Below, piece after piece: positions 52,421-60,419 of a DNA stretch of 64,000 bases. The notes beneath the pieces are model-generated. The model did not search any database and was not told the DNA's origin. It was given only the letters and a program-made list of their open reading frames with translations. Within the stretch, counting starts at the first letter, position 1, and every line of letters begins with the position of its first letter. The position numbers and the translations under genes were made by a program. Source of the stretch: Polyangia bacterium. Its GTDB lineage: Bacteria; Myxococcota_A; Polyangia; Nannocystales; Nannocystaceae. The stretch is from assembly GCA_030430565.1 (NCBI GenBank), contig JAUIKS010000049.1:1-64000 (forward strand), read 5' to 3'.

Positions 52421-53386
52421 ATGAACCTCGAGCGGATGCTCTCGATGTGCAGGGCCGGTCAGTGGTCGGCGGACGACCTCGACTGGAGCGTCCGCCCGCG
52501 CGCGCTCACGCTCGAGCAGGAGCGGACGGTCTGCCAGTACTTCACGGACATGTCCGGGATCGAGCTGCTCGCGGCGGCGCTGTTCGAAGTCCAGCGCGAC
52601 GCGACCGACGACCCGCTGCTCGCCGAGATCTTCGACAGCTTCGTCGCGGACGAGCGCCGCCACGCCGAGGTCGCGCGCCGGCTGGCCGCGCATTACGACG
52701 TGCACGGCCTGCGCCGCTACGCCGTCAACCCCCACCTCGAGCGCTTCCGCGGGCCGTTCCTCGACGTGCTCCACCGCGTCGGCCCCGACATCGCCAACGC
52801 CTACATCACGACCGGCGAGCTGCTGCTCGACGTCGCGCTGCTGCGCTCGCTCAACGACTACGTCGACGACGACATGAGCGCGCAGGCGATGACGCGGATC
52901 AACCGCGACGAGTCGCGGCACATCGCGATCGACTTCTACATGGTCGAGTACTACTCCTCGCCGGAGTTCGTCCGGCGCGCGGCCGCCCAGCCCGCGCGCT
53001 CGTTGGTCGAGACCCTGCGCGCCGCCGTGGCGATGATCGTGATGCTCTACCGCGCGGGGCCGTTCCTGCGCGAGGTCTTCTTCGAGCCCCTCGATCTTAC
53101 GGACCCCGCGGGCACGCGCATGCTCGAGGCCTTCAAGCGCCTCCAGCTGCTGGGGCGTAAGCCCGAGGTCGCCGCCCGCCCGTTCCCGCGGTTCTTGAAG
53201 GCGATCCAGGACCTCTACAACCACCCGGTCCTCGGCCGCGCGCTCGAGCCGGTCCTGCGCCGCGCGATCGGCCTCGACGCGCGCGTGATCGTCAACCTGT
53301 TCACGCCCGACGAGCTGCGCCGCGCCCAGCGAATGAGCATCCAGGAGATGGCTCGAGAGGCGCTCCAGCTTAAATTCTCGACCTGA
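52421..53386 (+). CDS. Ferritin-like di-iron protein (AurF/N-oxygenase-like helical fold)
   Basis: All-helical protein of 321 residues with two iron-ligand helices: VADERRHAEVARRLAAHY (E-R-R-H) and INRDESRHIAIDFYMVEYY (E-S-R-H), and supporting acidic residues in IELLAAALFEVQRDATDD and ANAYITTGELLLDVALL. This set of E-x-x-H pairs is that of di-iron oxygenases/oxidases related to AurF and ferritin-like hydroxylases. Substrate unknown; no biosynthetic gene cluster partners are seen. Cytoplasmic, though the helix SLVETLRAAVAMIVMLYRAG is hydrophobic. The sigma factor gene follows 229 bases downstream. Confidence 0.75.
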   Translation: MNLERMLSMCRAGQWSADDLDWSVRPRALTLEQERTVCQYFTDMSGIELLAAALFEVQRDATDDPLLAEIFDSFVADERRHAEVARRLAAHYDVHGLRRYAVNPHLERFRGPFLDVLHRVGPDIANAYITTGELLLDVALLRSLNDYVDDDMSAQAMTRINRDESRHIAIDFYMVEYYSSPEFVRRAAAQPARSLVETLRAAVAMIVMLYRAGPFLREVFFEPLDLTDPAGTRMLEAFKRLQLLGRKPEVAARPFPRFLKAIQDLYNHPVLGRALEPVLRRAIGLDARVIVNLFTPDELRRAQRMSIQEMAREALQLKFST

Positions 53387-53615
53387 TCGCTCGGACGGCG
53401 CGCGCGCCTGGGAGCAGTGCGCGCCGCGACGCGACGGCGCCGAGAAATTTTTCTTCGCTGCGGCTGAGTTGTTTTCGCCTCGGTCGTGATTCCTCCTGCG
53501 AACCGTCAGATCACTCGCCACCAAGCGCTGTCCATCACGACGCGAGCGCAGGCCGGCTACTCCGCCCCGAGGCCGGTCTGCGCTCGCCTCCGCCCGCGCT
53601 GGCGGCCCACAGCCG

Positions 53616-54269
53616 ATGGAGGACCGCATGCTCACGCAAGACCACCAGCGCGCGCGCGCGAGAGAGATCGCGTACGCCGTGCGCCGGCCCGCCGAGACCG
53701 ACCAGGCGCGGTTTTGGAGGATGCGCGCTCAACGACACGAGCAGCTGACGCAGCTGTGCCAAAGCTGGCTCGGCGGCCTCGCCGACGCCGAGCAGCTCGA
53801 GGAGCTCATGAGCATCGGCGCGCTCCGAGCCGCCGAGCGCCTGCGCGCGCGCGCGCGCCCGGTCCGCAACATGTTCCCCTGGTACGCCCGGCTCCTCCAC
53901 GAGCTGTGCCGCGAGCGCCTCCGCGACCGCCGCCGCGTCGTCCCGCTCGACGAGCTCGACGAGCTCGACGCGACGCTCACTCGCAGCGCGCTCGCGCCGG
54001 TCCCCGTCGAGACCCCGGAGCACCGCGTGCACCGAGACGAGCTCGGGCGCTCGCTCACCCGCGCCGTCAACACCCTCTCGCCCAAGCTGCGCGCCGCCTT
54101 CATCCTGCGCTTCGTCGAGGAGCTGCCCTACCGCGAGATCTCGAGCCGCCTCGCGATCTCCGAGCCCAGCGCGCGCAAGCGGATCCAGAAAGCCCGCCAG
54201 CGGCTGCGCCGCGACCTCGACGAGGAGCTCGTCGTCTCGAGGGGCCTGTCCAAGCAGCCCTATCACTGA
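53616..54269 (+). CDS. Sigma-70 family (ECF-like) RNA polymerase sigma factor
   Basis: The C-terminal third is a clear sigma region 4: LTRAVNTLSPKLRAAFILRF, EELPYREISSRLAISEPSAR (helix-turn-helix) and KRIQKARQRLRRDL. Region 2 is weaker but present around LEELMSIGALRAAERLRARA and MFPWYARLLHELCRERLRDR. Length 217 fits ECF-type factors. No anti-sigma factor gene adjoins; the neighbours are the ferritin-like gene before it and a convergent cupin gene after it. Target promoters unknown. Confidence 0.85.
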   Translation: MEDRMLTQDHQRARAREIAYAVRRPAETDQARFWRMRAQRHEQLTQLCQSWLGGLADAEQLEELMSIGALRAAERLRARARPVRNMFPWYARLLHELCRERLRDRRRVVPLDELDELDATLTRSALAPVPVETPEHRVHRDELGRSLTRAVNTLSPKLRAAFILRFVEELPYREISSRLAISEPSARKRIQKARQRLRRDLDEELVVSRGLSKQPYH

Positions 54270-54276
54270 CGCGGCG

Positions 54277-54305
54277 ACGCGCGCGTATCGTGCGAGCTGT
54301 TTTTT
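54277..54305 (+). terminator. Possible terminator after the sigma factor gene
   Basis: A CGCGCG-TAT-CGTGCG hairpin (one wobble) is followed five bases later by six T residues (54300-54305); GAGCTG and CAGCTC also face each other around the T-run. It lies between convergent genes. Confidence 0.45.
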
Positions 54306-54333
54306 AAGCCAGCTCCGTCATCGCGGCCCGCGC

Positions 54334-55335
54334 TCAGCCCTCGGGACGTCTCGCGACCCGCAGCAAGACCCGACGCAGCAGCTCGTACAGCAGCGCGCCG
54401 GTCCGCGTGCTGCCGGCGGCCTCGCGCAGCCGCTGATGGACCTCGGGCAGCCACGCGAGGTCGCGGGTCTCGTCGTCGGCCCCGACCACGACCGGCATGA
54501 TCCAGCCGGGCTCGGCGCCTATCGCCGTGAACGCCCGGCTGACCCCCGGCGGCACCACGATCGCGTCGAAGCGCTCAAGCGTCGCCCCGCGCTCCCCCGC
54601 GTCGCCCCAGGTCACGCGAAAGCGCCCCGCGAGGACCACGAACATCTCGATCGTCTCGCGGTGGATGTGCAGCGCGGGGCCGGTCTGCGGGGGCGTGCTG
54701 GCGACCACGACCACCAGGCGCGAGGGCCCGACGACCTCGAAGCGCCCCGGCCCGCGCGCGATCGGCCCGACCGCCGTGTACAGGTCGCGCGGGCTGATGA
54801 GCGCGTGAAACTCCGCCGGCAGCAGGCGCTGCGCCGCGCGGGCGCGAAGCGGCGCCATGCTCGAGATCCGCGCGACGCCGGGGCGGACCGCGGGCGCCAG
54901 CGGGCCGCGACGAGGCGGCGCGACGTAGTCGAGCACGATCGCCCAGGCCTCGTCCTGCGCGGCCTGCAGCTCGAGCCGCGCGTCGGCGCTGAACAACGCG
55001 ACGTCGCGGGGCGCGAGCTCGCGGCGCGGCCCGCCCAGGCGCTGCGCCGCGAGCGCGCCCGCGGCCGCGACGACGATCCGGTGGCCGCCGCCGCGCGCGA
55101 CTCGACATGTCCTTTTGTCCAGGTGATACAGCGTCGCGCGAAACTCATCGGGCCCGCGCGCGGCCCCGTCCGCGCCCTGCGGATCGATCAGGCGCGCGCC
55201 GCTCGACTCGCGCGCGCGCGCCTCGTCGTGACGGCACACGCTCACGGCGTCGAGGCTCCCGGGCGGGAGCGGCACGGTCACGACGCGGCTGAAGCGGTCG
55301 ATCCAGCGTGGGGGCGCGGTGGAGAAAACAGGCAC
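54334..55335 (-). CDS. Two-part cupin-fold protein
   Basis: Start placed at GTG 55335 (VPVFSTAPPRWIDRF); GTG 55350 is an alternative. The C-terminal half is a standard cupin: TGPALHIHRETIEMFVVLAG (H-x-H and E ligands), FRVTWGDAGERGATLERFDA and IVVPPGVSRAFTAIGAEPGW. The N-terminal half (ATLYHLDKRTCRVARGGGHR, ELAPRDVALFSADARLEL) looks like a degenerate second cupin barrel without metal ligands. Metal-binding cytoplasmic enzyme or sensor; substrate unknown. Next gene upstream on the same strand is TerC-like (53-base gap), so they are likely co-transcribed. Confidence 0.75.
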   Translation of the reverse strand: MPVFSTAPPRWIDRFSRVVTVPLPPGSLDAVSVCRHDEARARESSGARLIDPQGADGAARGPDEFRATLYHLDKRTCRVARGGGHRIVVAAAGALAAQRLGGPRRELAPRDVALFSADARLELQAAQDEAWAIVLDYVAPPRRGPLAPAVRPGVARISSMAPLRARAAQRLLPAEFHALISPRDLYTAVGPIARGPGRFEVVGPSRLVVVVASTPPQTGPALHIHRETIEMFVVLAGRFRVTWGDAGERGATLERFDAIVVPPGVSRAFTAIGAEPGWIMPVVVGADDETRDLAWLPEVHQRLREAAGSTRTGALLYELLRRVLLRVARRPEG

Positions 55336-55388
55336 GGCGGGCGGTGGCACCGACGCTACCACGACCCGCCGCGCGCGCCCGGAGGTGA

Positions 55389-56177
55389 TCAGTGGGTCTG
55401 CGCCTCGCGCTCGGCCGCGAGCTTCTGCTGGTAGCGGCTCTGCGCGATGTCGACGAGGACGAGCACCGCGATCGAGAAGTAGAAGGTCGTCTTCGTCAGC
55501 GGCTCGACCGCGTAGCCGAACAGCTTGAGGTGGGCGACGTGGCCGCCCTCGCCGAGCAGCACCACGCCGACGATCAGCAGGATGAACAGGCCCAGGACCT
55601 CGTACTTGCGGTTCTTCTTGAGGAAATCGGAGACGTGATCGGCCAGCAGCCACATCGCGATCCCCGAGCTCACGATCGCGATGATCAGCACGCCGAAGAC
55701 CTTGGTGATCGCGAGCGCCGACAGGATCGAGTCGAAGGAGAAGATCAGGTTCATCAGCACGAGCGTCGCGGTCACCTGGGCCGCGGACTTCGACTCGCGC
55801 TTCTCGACGTCGTGGCCGAGGTCATCGATCGCCATCATGTGGCCGATCTCCTTGACCGCCGTGTACATGAGGAAGGCGCCGCCAAAGAGGAACACGAGCA
55901 CCGAGAAGTTGAACGCGCCCTCGAGCACGCCGGTCCAGTGGAGCTCGAAGAACGGCGCCTTGAGAAGCTCGATCAGCTTGACGATCACGAACAGCAGGAC
56001 GATGCGCAGGCCGATCGCAATGAAGATCGCGTTGCGGCGCACGCTCGACTGCTGATCTGGCGGCGCGCGCTTCGACTCGATCGAGATGTAGAGCAAGTTG
56101 TCAAACCCCAGCACCGCCTGCAAAAACAGGAGCACGAGGAGGTTGAACAGGCTTCCGACGGTGAAGAGCTCGGCCAT
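55389..56177 (-). CDS. TerC-family integral membrane protein
   Basis: 262 residues with seven hydrophobic helices. TerC marks: VLLFLQAVLGFDNLLYISIE (helix with the conserved G-F-D-N metal motif) and VLMNLIFSFDSILSALAITK (second F-S-F-D motif). TerC proteins are manganese (and calcium) exporters that supply metal during protein export, besides the older link to tellurite resistance. The charged loop EIGHMMAIDDLGHDVEKRES is cytoplasmic. Pairing with a cupin gene could link metal supply to a metal-using cupin (inference). Confidence 0.9.
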   Translation of the reverse strand: MAELFTVGSLFNLLVLLFLQAVLGFDNLLYISIESKRAPPDQQSSVRRNAIFIAIGLRIVLLFVIVKLIELLKAPFFELHWTGVLEGAFNFSVLVFLFGGAFLMYTAVKEIGHMMAIDDLGHDVEKRESKSAAQVTATLVLMNLIFSFDSILSALAITKVFGVLIIAIVSSGIAMWLLADHVSDFLKKNRKYEVLGLFILLIVGVVLLGEGGHVAHLKLFGYAVEPLTKTTFYFSIAVLVLVDIAQSRYQQKLAAEREAQTH

Positions 56178-56371
56178 GGTGTTATCGACCTGAAGAGGCG
56201 AGCCGCATCGTATCAGCCCCCGGCTCTAGGAGCGCGTCCGAGTAGCCCCGCGCGGTGTCAGGTGCCGTCAGGAGTGCCGCGCTCGAGGAGCTGAAACGCA
56301 GATGCACCGGGCTGTACTTCAAGTTTCAGTGATAACGAGCCCGGCGCTCCTGGCGGTACTCAGACGCGCCC

Positions 56372-57364
56372 CTAGGGACGTCGGCGCTCGCCTTCGCGCG
56401 CGCGCTCGAGCAGCGCGCCCAGCAGGCGCTCGCGCTGCCGCGCCAGCTGCCTCGCGCGGGGCGGGCGGCGGCGCAGCGCGTACAGGATCACGCCGCGGTG
56501 GTAGCGGAGCGCGATCTCGTGAAGCCTGCGGATCAGCTTGCGGTCGGCCTTGCCGGTCCGCCCGCGCAGCCACGCCGGCACGCGCCAGCCGATCGGCTGC
56601 CGGCGCCACAGCGCGACCGCGATGCTCATGGCGCCGTAGTAGTACGCGTACTCGCGGAACACGACCGGGACCCGGTGCGTGCGCATGAACTCCCGGCTCG
56701 CGCTCGAGAGCACGTAGCGCGCGCCGTCCTGCAGCTCCCGATCGCGGTGAAACGCGCCCCGGACGAGCGAGTCGATCTCGGTCCCGAAGCGCGCGAAGGC
56801 CCGGGCCTGCACGCGGATCCCGTAGTCGCTGTGCTGGGTCAGCGGCTCCAGCGCGCTGCCGTCAAGCGCCAGCAGCCAGCGGCTCGCGGTCCAGACCGCG
56901 ACGCGCTGCACGTCTCGGTCGGGGTCGCGAAACGCCCGGCGCACCATGCCCTCGGCACCGCGGCCGAGCTCGCGGATCGCCAGGCGCAGCGCGGCGCTCC
57001 GCCGCTTCGCGTCGACGCGGCACAGCTGCTCGTCGAGCGCCACCGCGAGGTGGGTCGAGGAGAGCTCGCCCAGCAGCGCGACCGCCCGCTCGCGCGCGAC
57101 GAGTCGATCGCAGCTCAGCAGCTGCATGAGCCCCTCGAGCGCGTACTCGCGATCGTCCGCCGAGCCGAGGCGCGCGAGGTGATGGAGGAAGTCGAGCGCG
57201 CGCTGAAAGTCGGTCAGGTTGACCCGGGGCGCGTGCAGGCGCGGGTAGGCCAGCGGCAGCGCGACCCGCAGGCGGCGGATCAGGACCGCCCGCGCCGGCT
57301 CGTCATCGAGGCGCGCGCCGAGACGTCGCGCGAGCGTCTTGAGGCGCGCGGTTGACATCTTCAT
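56372..57364 (-). CDS. Helical-repeat (HEAT-like) protein
   Basis: Start ATG 57364 (MKMSTARLKTLARRLG). The sequence is almost all helical and basic, with repeat-like steps DREYALEGLMQLLSCDRLVA, RERAVALLGELSSTHLAVAL, KRRSAALRLAIRELGRGAEG, DRDVQRVAVWTASRWLLAL, which resemble degenerate HEAT units. A later part has FREYAYYYGAMSIAVALWRR and a highly Arg-rich C-terminus. No family recognised. Cytoplasmic; protein- or nucleic-acid-binding scaffold is a reasonable guess only. Confidence 0.6.
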   Translation of the reverse strand: MKMSTARLKTLARRLGARLDDEPARAVLIRRLRVALPLAYPRLHAPRVNLTDFQRALDFLHHLARLGSADDREYALEGLMQLLSCDRLVARERAVALLGELSSTHLAVALDEQLCRVDAKRRSAALRLAIRELGRGAEGMVRRAFRDPDRDVQRVAVWTASRWLLALDGSALEPLTQHSDYGIRVQARAFARFGTEIDSLVRGAFHRDRELQDGARYVLSSASREFMRTHRVPVVFREYAYYYGAMSIAVALWRRQPIGWRVPAWLRGRTGKADRKLIRRLHEIALRYHRGVILYALRRRPPRARQLARQRERLLGALLERAREGERRRP

Positions 57365-57520
57365 GCGGCGCGATCGTAGCAGCTGAGCGTCAGCGTCCAG
57401 CTGACCCAAGGTTCACGCGACGCCGCAGCTCGATCGCCGCGCGTGCGCGGGGATCTCGGCGCGGCGCGCGGGCGAGCGCTCGAGTCACGCGCGCGATCGA
57501 GCCGATCGCCGCGCGGCGGC

Positions 57521-57526
57521 TATAGT
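57521..57526 (+). promoter_or_regulatory. -10 element upstream of the propeller gene
   Basis: TATAGT ends 14 bases before ATG 57541, so the mRNA leader is only a few bases. It may drive the whole rightward set up to the actin-like gene. Confidence 0.45.
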
Positions 57527-57540
57527 CAGCGCTCGCCCGT

Positions 57541-58569
57541 ATGCGGACGCTGCGAAAGATCGAGCGCTGGCCGAGAGCCGGGCGACTCCAGGGCTGCGCG
57601 CTCAGCGAGAGCGGTCGCTTCGTCGCCGCGCTCGACGGCGACGGCGTCGTCGTGGTGCGCTCGGCGGCGACGCGCGCGGTGACCGGTCGGTTTGAGGGGG
57701 CGGGCGAGTGCCTCGGGATCACCCTCAGCGACGACGGCGCGCAGCTGGGCGTCATCGGGGTGGACCAGAGCGTGCGCGTCCACGAGGTCGCGAGCGGCCG
57801 GCTCCTGTGGCGCTCCGGGAGCGTGCGCTGCGGCGGGACCAACTACCGGCGCGTGGGCAGGGAGAGCGTCGTGGAGCGCTACGCGGATCAGCGGCACTTC
57901 CGGATCTCGGCGGGCGCCCGCGCCGCGCTCGCGATCACCGCGTACACCCCGACCACGCTGTACGATCTGCGCGTCCCCGGCAACCGCGGGAGGCGAACGC
58001 TCGGCCCCGACTACGCGCCGCAGTTCTCGCCGGACGGGCGCTGGATCCCGCGCTCGCGCGACGACGGCGGCGTCCAGCTGTGGGACTGGGACGCCGACGA
58101 CTTCAGCGAGGCGATGCTCCCTCGGGGCGCGCGGGCCGAGATGCAGCTGCGCGCGGGCGCGTGGCGCTACCTCGATCCCGCGCGCAGGCGCTTCGTCGAG
58201 CGACCGCGGTTTCCCGACAAGGTCTACACCCGACCGACGCGCGCGTTCGCGGTCTCGCACGGCCACCCGGTGCTCGCGTGGCGACGCCAGGACCTCATCG
58301 AGTTCGGGCCGATGTTCGGCCCCGACTACGGCACCACCTACGACGCGCGGATCCTGCGGACCGGGTCGATGGCGCTGGACTACGCCGGTGAGTTCGTCGC
58401 GCTCGCCGGCTTCAACACCCGGCTGGTGCTCGTCGACCTCGCGCGTCACCTCGTCACGGAGGTCGCGAGCGAGCGCGTCTACGACTCCCTCGTGTTCGCG
58501 CCGAGCGGCGTGCTGCTCGCGCGCAGCGCGGACCACACGATCGACATCTTCGCGATCGCGCCGCTGTAG
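57541..58569 (+). CDS. WD40-like beta-propeller protein
   Basis: 342 residues with blade-like strands: GCALSESGRFVAALDGDGVV, CLGITLSDDGAQLGVIGVDQ, PQFSPDGRWIPRSRDDGGVQ, DYAGEFVALAGFNTRLVLVD and SLVFAPSGVLLARSADHTID. The F-S-P-D-G-R and L-S-D-D-G pattern is typical of bacterial WD40/YncE-type propellers. No signal peptide, so cytoplasmic. First of three close + strand genes (9 bases to the formyltransferase-like gene). Probably a protein-binding platform; partner unknown. Confidence 0.75.
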   Translation: MRTLRKIERWPRAGRLQGCALSESGRFVAALDGDGVVVVRSAATRAVTGRFEGAGECLGITLSDDGAQLGVIGVDQSVRVHEVASGRLLWRSGSVRCGGTNYRRVGRESVVERYADQRHFRISAGARAALAITAYTPTTLYDLRVPGNRGRRTLGPDYAPQFSPDGRWIPRSRDDGGVQLWDWDADDFSEAMLPRGARAEMQLRAGAWRYLDPARRRFVERPRFPDKVYTRPTRAFAVSHGHPVLAWRRQDLIEFGPMFGPDYGTTYDARILRTGSMALDYAGEFVALAGFNTRLVLVDLARHLVTEVASERVYDSLVFAPSGVLLARSADHTIDIFAIAPL

Positions 58570-58572
58570 ACT
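58567..58572 (+). promoter_or_regulatory. -10-like hexamer at the start of the formyltransferase-like gene
   Basis: TAGACT overlaps the preceding stop codon and ends 6 bases before GTG 58579. Confidence 0.35.
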
Positions 58573-58578
58573 GCGCCC

Positions 58579-59307
58579 GTGGTTCGCCGCGACCCCGCCG
58601 ACCTCCGCTTCGCCTTCCTCGTGCTCGAGGACCACCCCTACGGGCGCGAGATGCTCGAGCAGCTGCTCGCCGCCGGCTTCACGCCGGGCTTGGTGATCGA
58701 GGAGCGCTGCGCGCTGGCGACCGTCGAGCGCGACAAGTTCCTCGAGCGCATGGCCGGCTTCCGGATCGCGCCGAGCATGGACGAGCTGCTCGCCGGGCGC
58801 GCGGCGCAGCGCGCGTTCGTGCGGCGTCACAACGGCACGGCCTGCGTGCGCCTGCTGCAGGAATACGGGCCCGAGCTGCTGGTCCTGGGCGGCACGCGGA
58901 TCCTCCGGCCGCGGGTGTTCGAGACCTCGCCCGCGGGCGCGCTGAACTCTCACCCGGGGCTGCTGCCCGAGGTCCGCGGCTCGGCCTCGGTCGCCTGGGC
59001 GATCGCGCTCGATCAGCCGGTCGGCTGCACCTGTCACTTCATCGAGGCGGGCATCGACACCGGGCCGATCGTCGGGCGCCGGGCGCTGCCGGTGCGACGC
59101 GGCGACACCTACGAGAAGCTGTGCCACGCGGCGACCGTGCTCGCGGGGACGCTGATGCGCGAGGCGCTGCAGGCCTACGTCGCGGGGACGCTGACGCGCG
59201 CCCCCCAGCCGCCCGGAGAGCCTGCCCGGAAGAACATGCCACCCGAGGGCGTCGCCGAGGTCAAGCGCACGCTCGCCGAGGGTCGCTACCGGCACCTCGT
59301 CGATTGA
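58579..59307 (+). CDS. Formyltransferase-fold protein (Fmt/PurN/ArnA-like)
   Basis: Transfers a formyl group from 10-formyl-THF to an amine. GTG start 58579. The core motif is clear: GALNSHPGLLPEVRGSASVA (N-x-H and HPGLLP), CTCHFIEAGIDTGPIVGRRA (catalytic Asp in D-T-G-x-I), preceded by ELLVLGGTRILRP. The Asn, His and Asp of the formyltransferase triad are all present. At 242 residues it lacks the C-terminal domain of Fmt, so it is not the initiator-tRNA enzyme; sugar- or amino-acid-N-formyltransferases are the closest kind. Neighbouring methyltransferase gene suggests a small modifying pathway; no substrate gene seen. Confidence 0.75.
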   Translation: MVRRDPADLRFAFLVLEDHPYGREMLEQLLAAGFTPGLVIEERCALATVERDKFLERMAGFRIAPSMDELLAGRAAQRAFVRRHNGTACVRLLQEYGPELLVLGGTRILRPRVFETSPAGALNSHPGLLPEVRGSASVAWAIALDQPVGCTCHFIEAGIDTGPIVGRRALPVRRGDTYEKLCHAATVLAGTLMREALQAYVAGTLTRAPQPPGEPARKNMPPEGVAEVKRTLAEGRYRHLVD

Positions 59308-59328
59308 CGCCCGGCCCGCGCGGCGCGG

Positions 59329-59334
59329 TACGAT
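59329..59334 (+). promoter_or_regulatory. -10-like hexamer at the methyltransferase start
   Basis: TACGAT ends 6 bases before GTG 59341. Confidence 0.35.
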
Positions 59335-59340
59335 GGCGTC

Positions 59341-60303
59341 GTGAACGACGAAGCGAACAAGGCCTCGCGGCCCGAGCACGACGATCCCGCGCGCTACATC
59401 GCGCTCGCCGGCTTCGAAGGGGAGTGGCGCGAGCTGTGGTGGAACCACGACTACCTCGAGCTGATGGCGCGGCGCTGGCGGCTGCACGAGGTCGAGCGCG
59501 TGCTCGACCTCGGCTGCGGCGCGGGTCACTGGGGGCGCACGCTGCTCCCGCACCTGCCCGGGTCCGCGCGGCTCGTGGGCGTCGACAAGGTCGCGGCGTT
59601 TCTCGAGATGGCCGAGAAGACAGCTGATGCGCGCGGCCTCGCGGGGCGCTGTACGTACCAGCGCGCCGAGGCCGAGGCGCTGCCCTTCGACGACGCCAGC
59701 TTCGAGCTCGTCACCTGCCAGACCGTACTGATCCACGTCGCGGACGCCGCGCGGACGCTCGCCGAGATGCGCCGGGTGCTCCGTCCCGGGGGGCTGATCA
59801 TCGCGGCTGAGCCCGACAACCTGGCGGGGACGATGGCCTGGCTCAACTGCAGCGTGGAGACCTCGCCGGCCGACGTGCGCGCGTTGATCGAGCTGCAGCA
59901 GGTCTGCGAGCGCGGGAAGCTGCTGCTGGGCGAGGGCGATCAGTCGATCGGCGGGCGGCTCCCGGGGCTGTTTTATCAAGCTGGTCTCGAGGATATCTCG
60001 GTCTACAACACCGATAAGTGCGCGCGCCTGGTCCCGCCCTACGCGAACCACGAGGAGCGGGTCGACCTCTCGGTGCTCGGCGGCTGGTGCCGCGAGCGCG
60101 CCTGGTTCACGGGCGGGCGCGCCGACTCGCTGCGCACCTTCGTCGCCGGCGGCGGCTCGGCCGACGAGTTCCCGGCGCTCTGGTCACGGGTCGAAGCGTG
60201 GTGCGACGCCTTCCTCCGCGACGTCGAGGCGGGGCACTTTCACGGCGCGCGCGGGATGCTGCACTACCTGGTCAGCGGGCGGCGGCCGGCCGAAGGCGCG
60301 TAG
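59341..60303 (+). CDS. Class I SAM-dependent methyltransferase
   Basis: Rossmann methyltransferase with motif I VERVLDLGCGAGHWGRTLLP, motif II LVGVDKVAAFLEMAE, motif III-like RAEAEALPFDDASFELVTCQ, motif IV VLIHVADAARTLAEMRRVLR and PGGLIIAAEPDNLAG. The C-terminal 130 residues (LPGLFYQAGLEDISVYNTDK onward) are extra to the fold and may bind the substrate. GTG start 59341. 33 bases after the formyltransferase-like gene. UbiE/small-molecule type; substrate unknown. Confidence 0.85.
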   Translation: MNDEANKASRPEHDDPARYIALAGFEGEWRELWWNHDYLELMARRWRLHEVERVLDLGCGAGHWGRTLLPHLPGSARLVGVDKVAAFLEMAEKTADARGLAGRCTYQRAEAEALPFDDASFELVTCQTVLIHVADAARTLAEMRRVLRPGGLIIAAEPDNLAGTMAWLNCSVETSPADVRALIELQQVCERGKLLLGEGDQSIGGRLPGLFYQAGLEDISVYNTDKCARLVPPYANHEERVDLSVLGGWCRERAWFTGGRADSLRTFVAGGGSADEFPALWSRVEAWCDAFLRDVEAGHFHGARGMLHYLVSGRRPAEGA

Positions 60304-60383
60304 CGTCGCCCGGCCGCGGGCCCGCGGCGCGGCGCGCAGCCGTCGAGCGCGGCGGCGCGTCGCCATAGATGACCGTTTGGGCA

Positions 60384-60412
60384 TATTATGTAGGGGGCGG
60401 AGAACAGAGGAG
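60384..60412 (+). promoter_or_regulatory. -10 element and ribosome site of the actin-like gene
   Basis: TATTAT (60384-60389) sits in a short AT-rich stretch; AGAGGAG (60406-60412) is seven bases before GTG 60420. Together they favour GTG 60420 over ATG 60369, which has no ribosome site and would overlap this -10. Confidence 0.5.
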
Positions 60413-60419
60413 TCGAGAC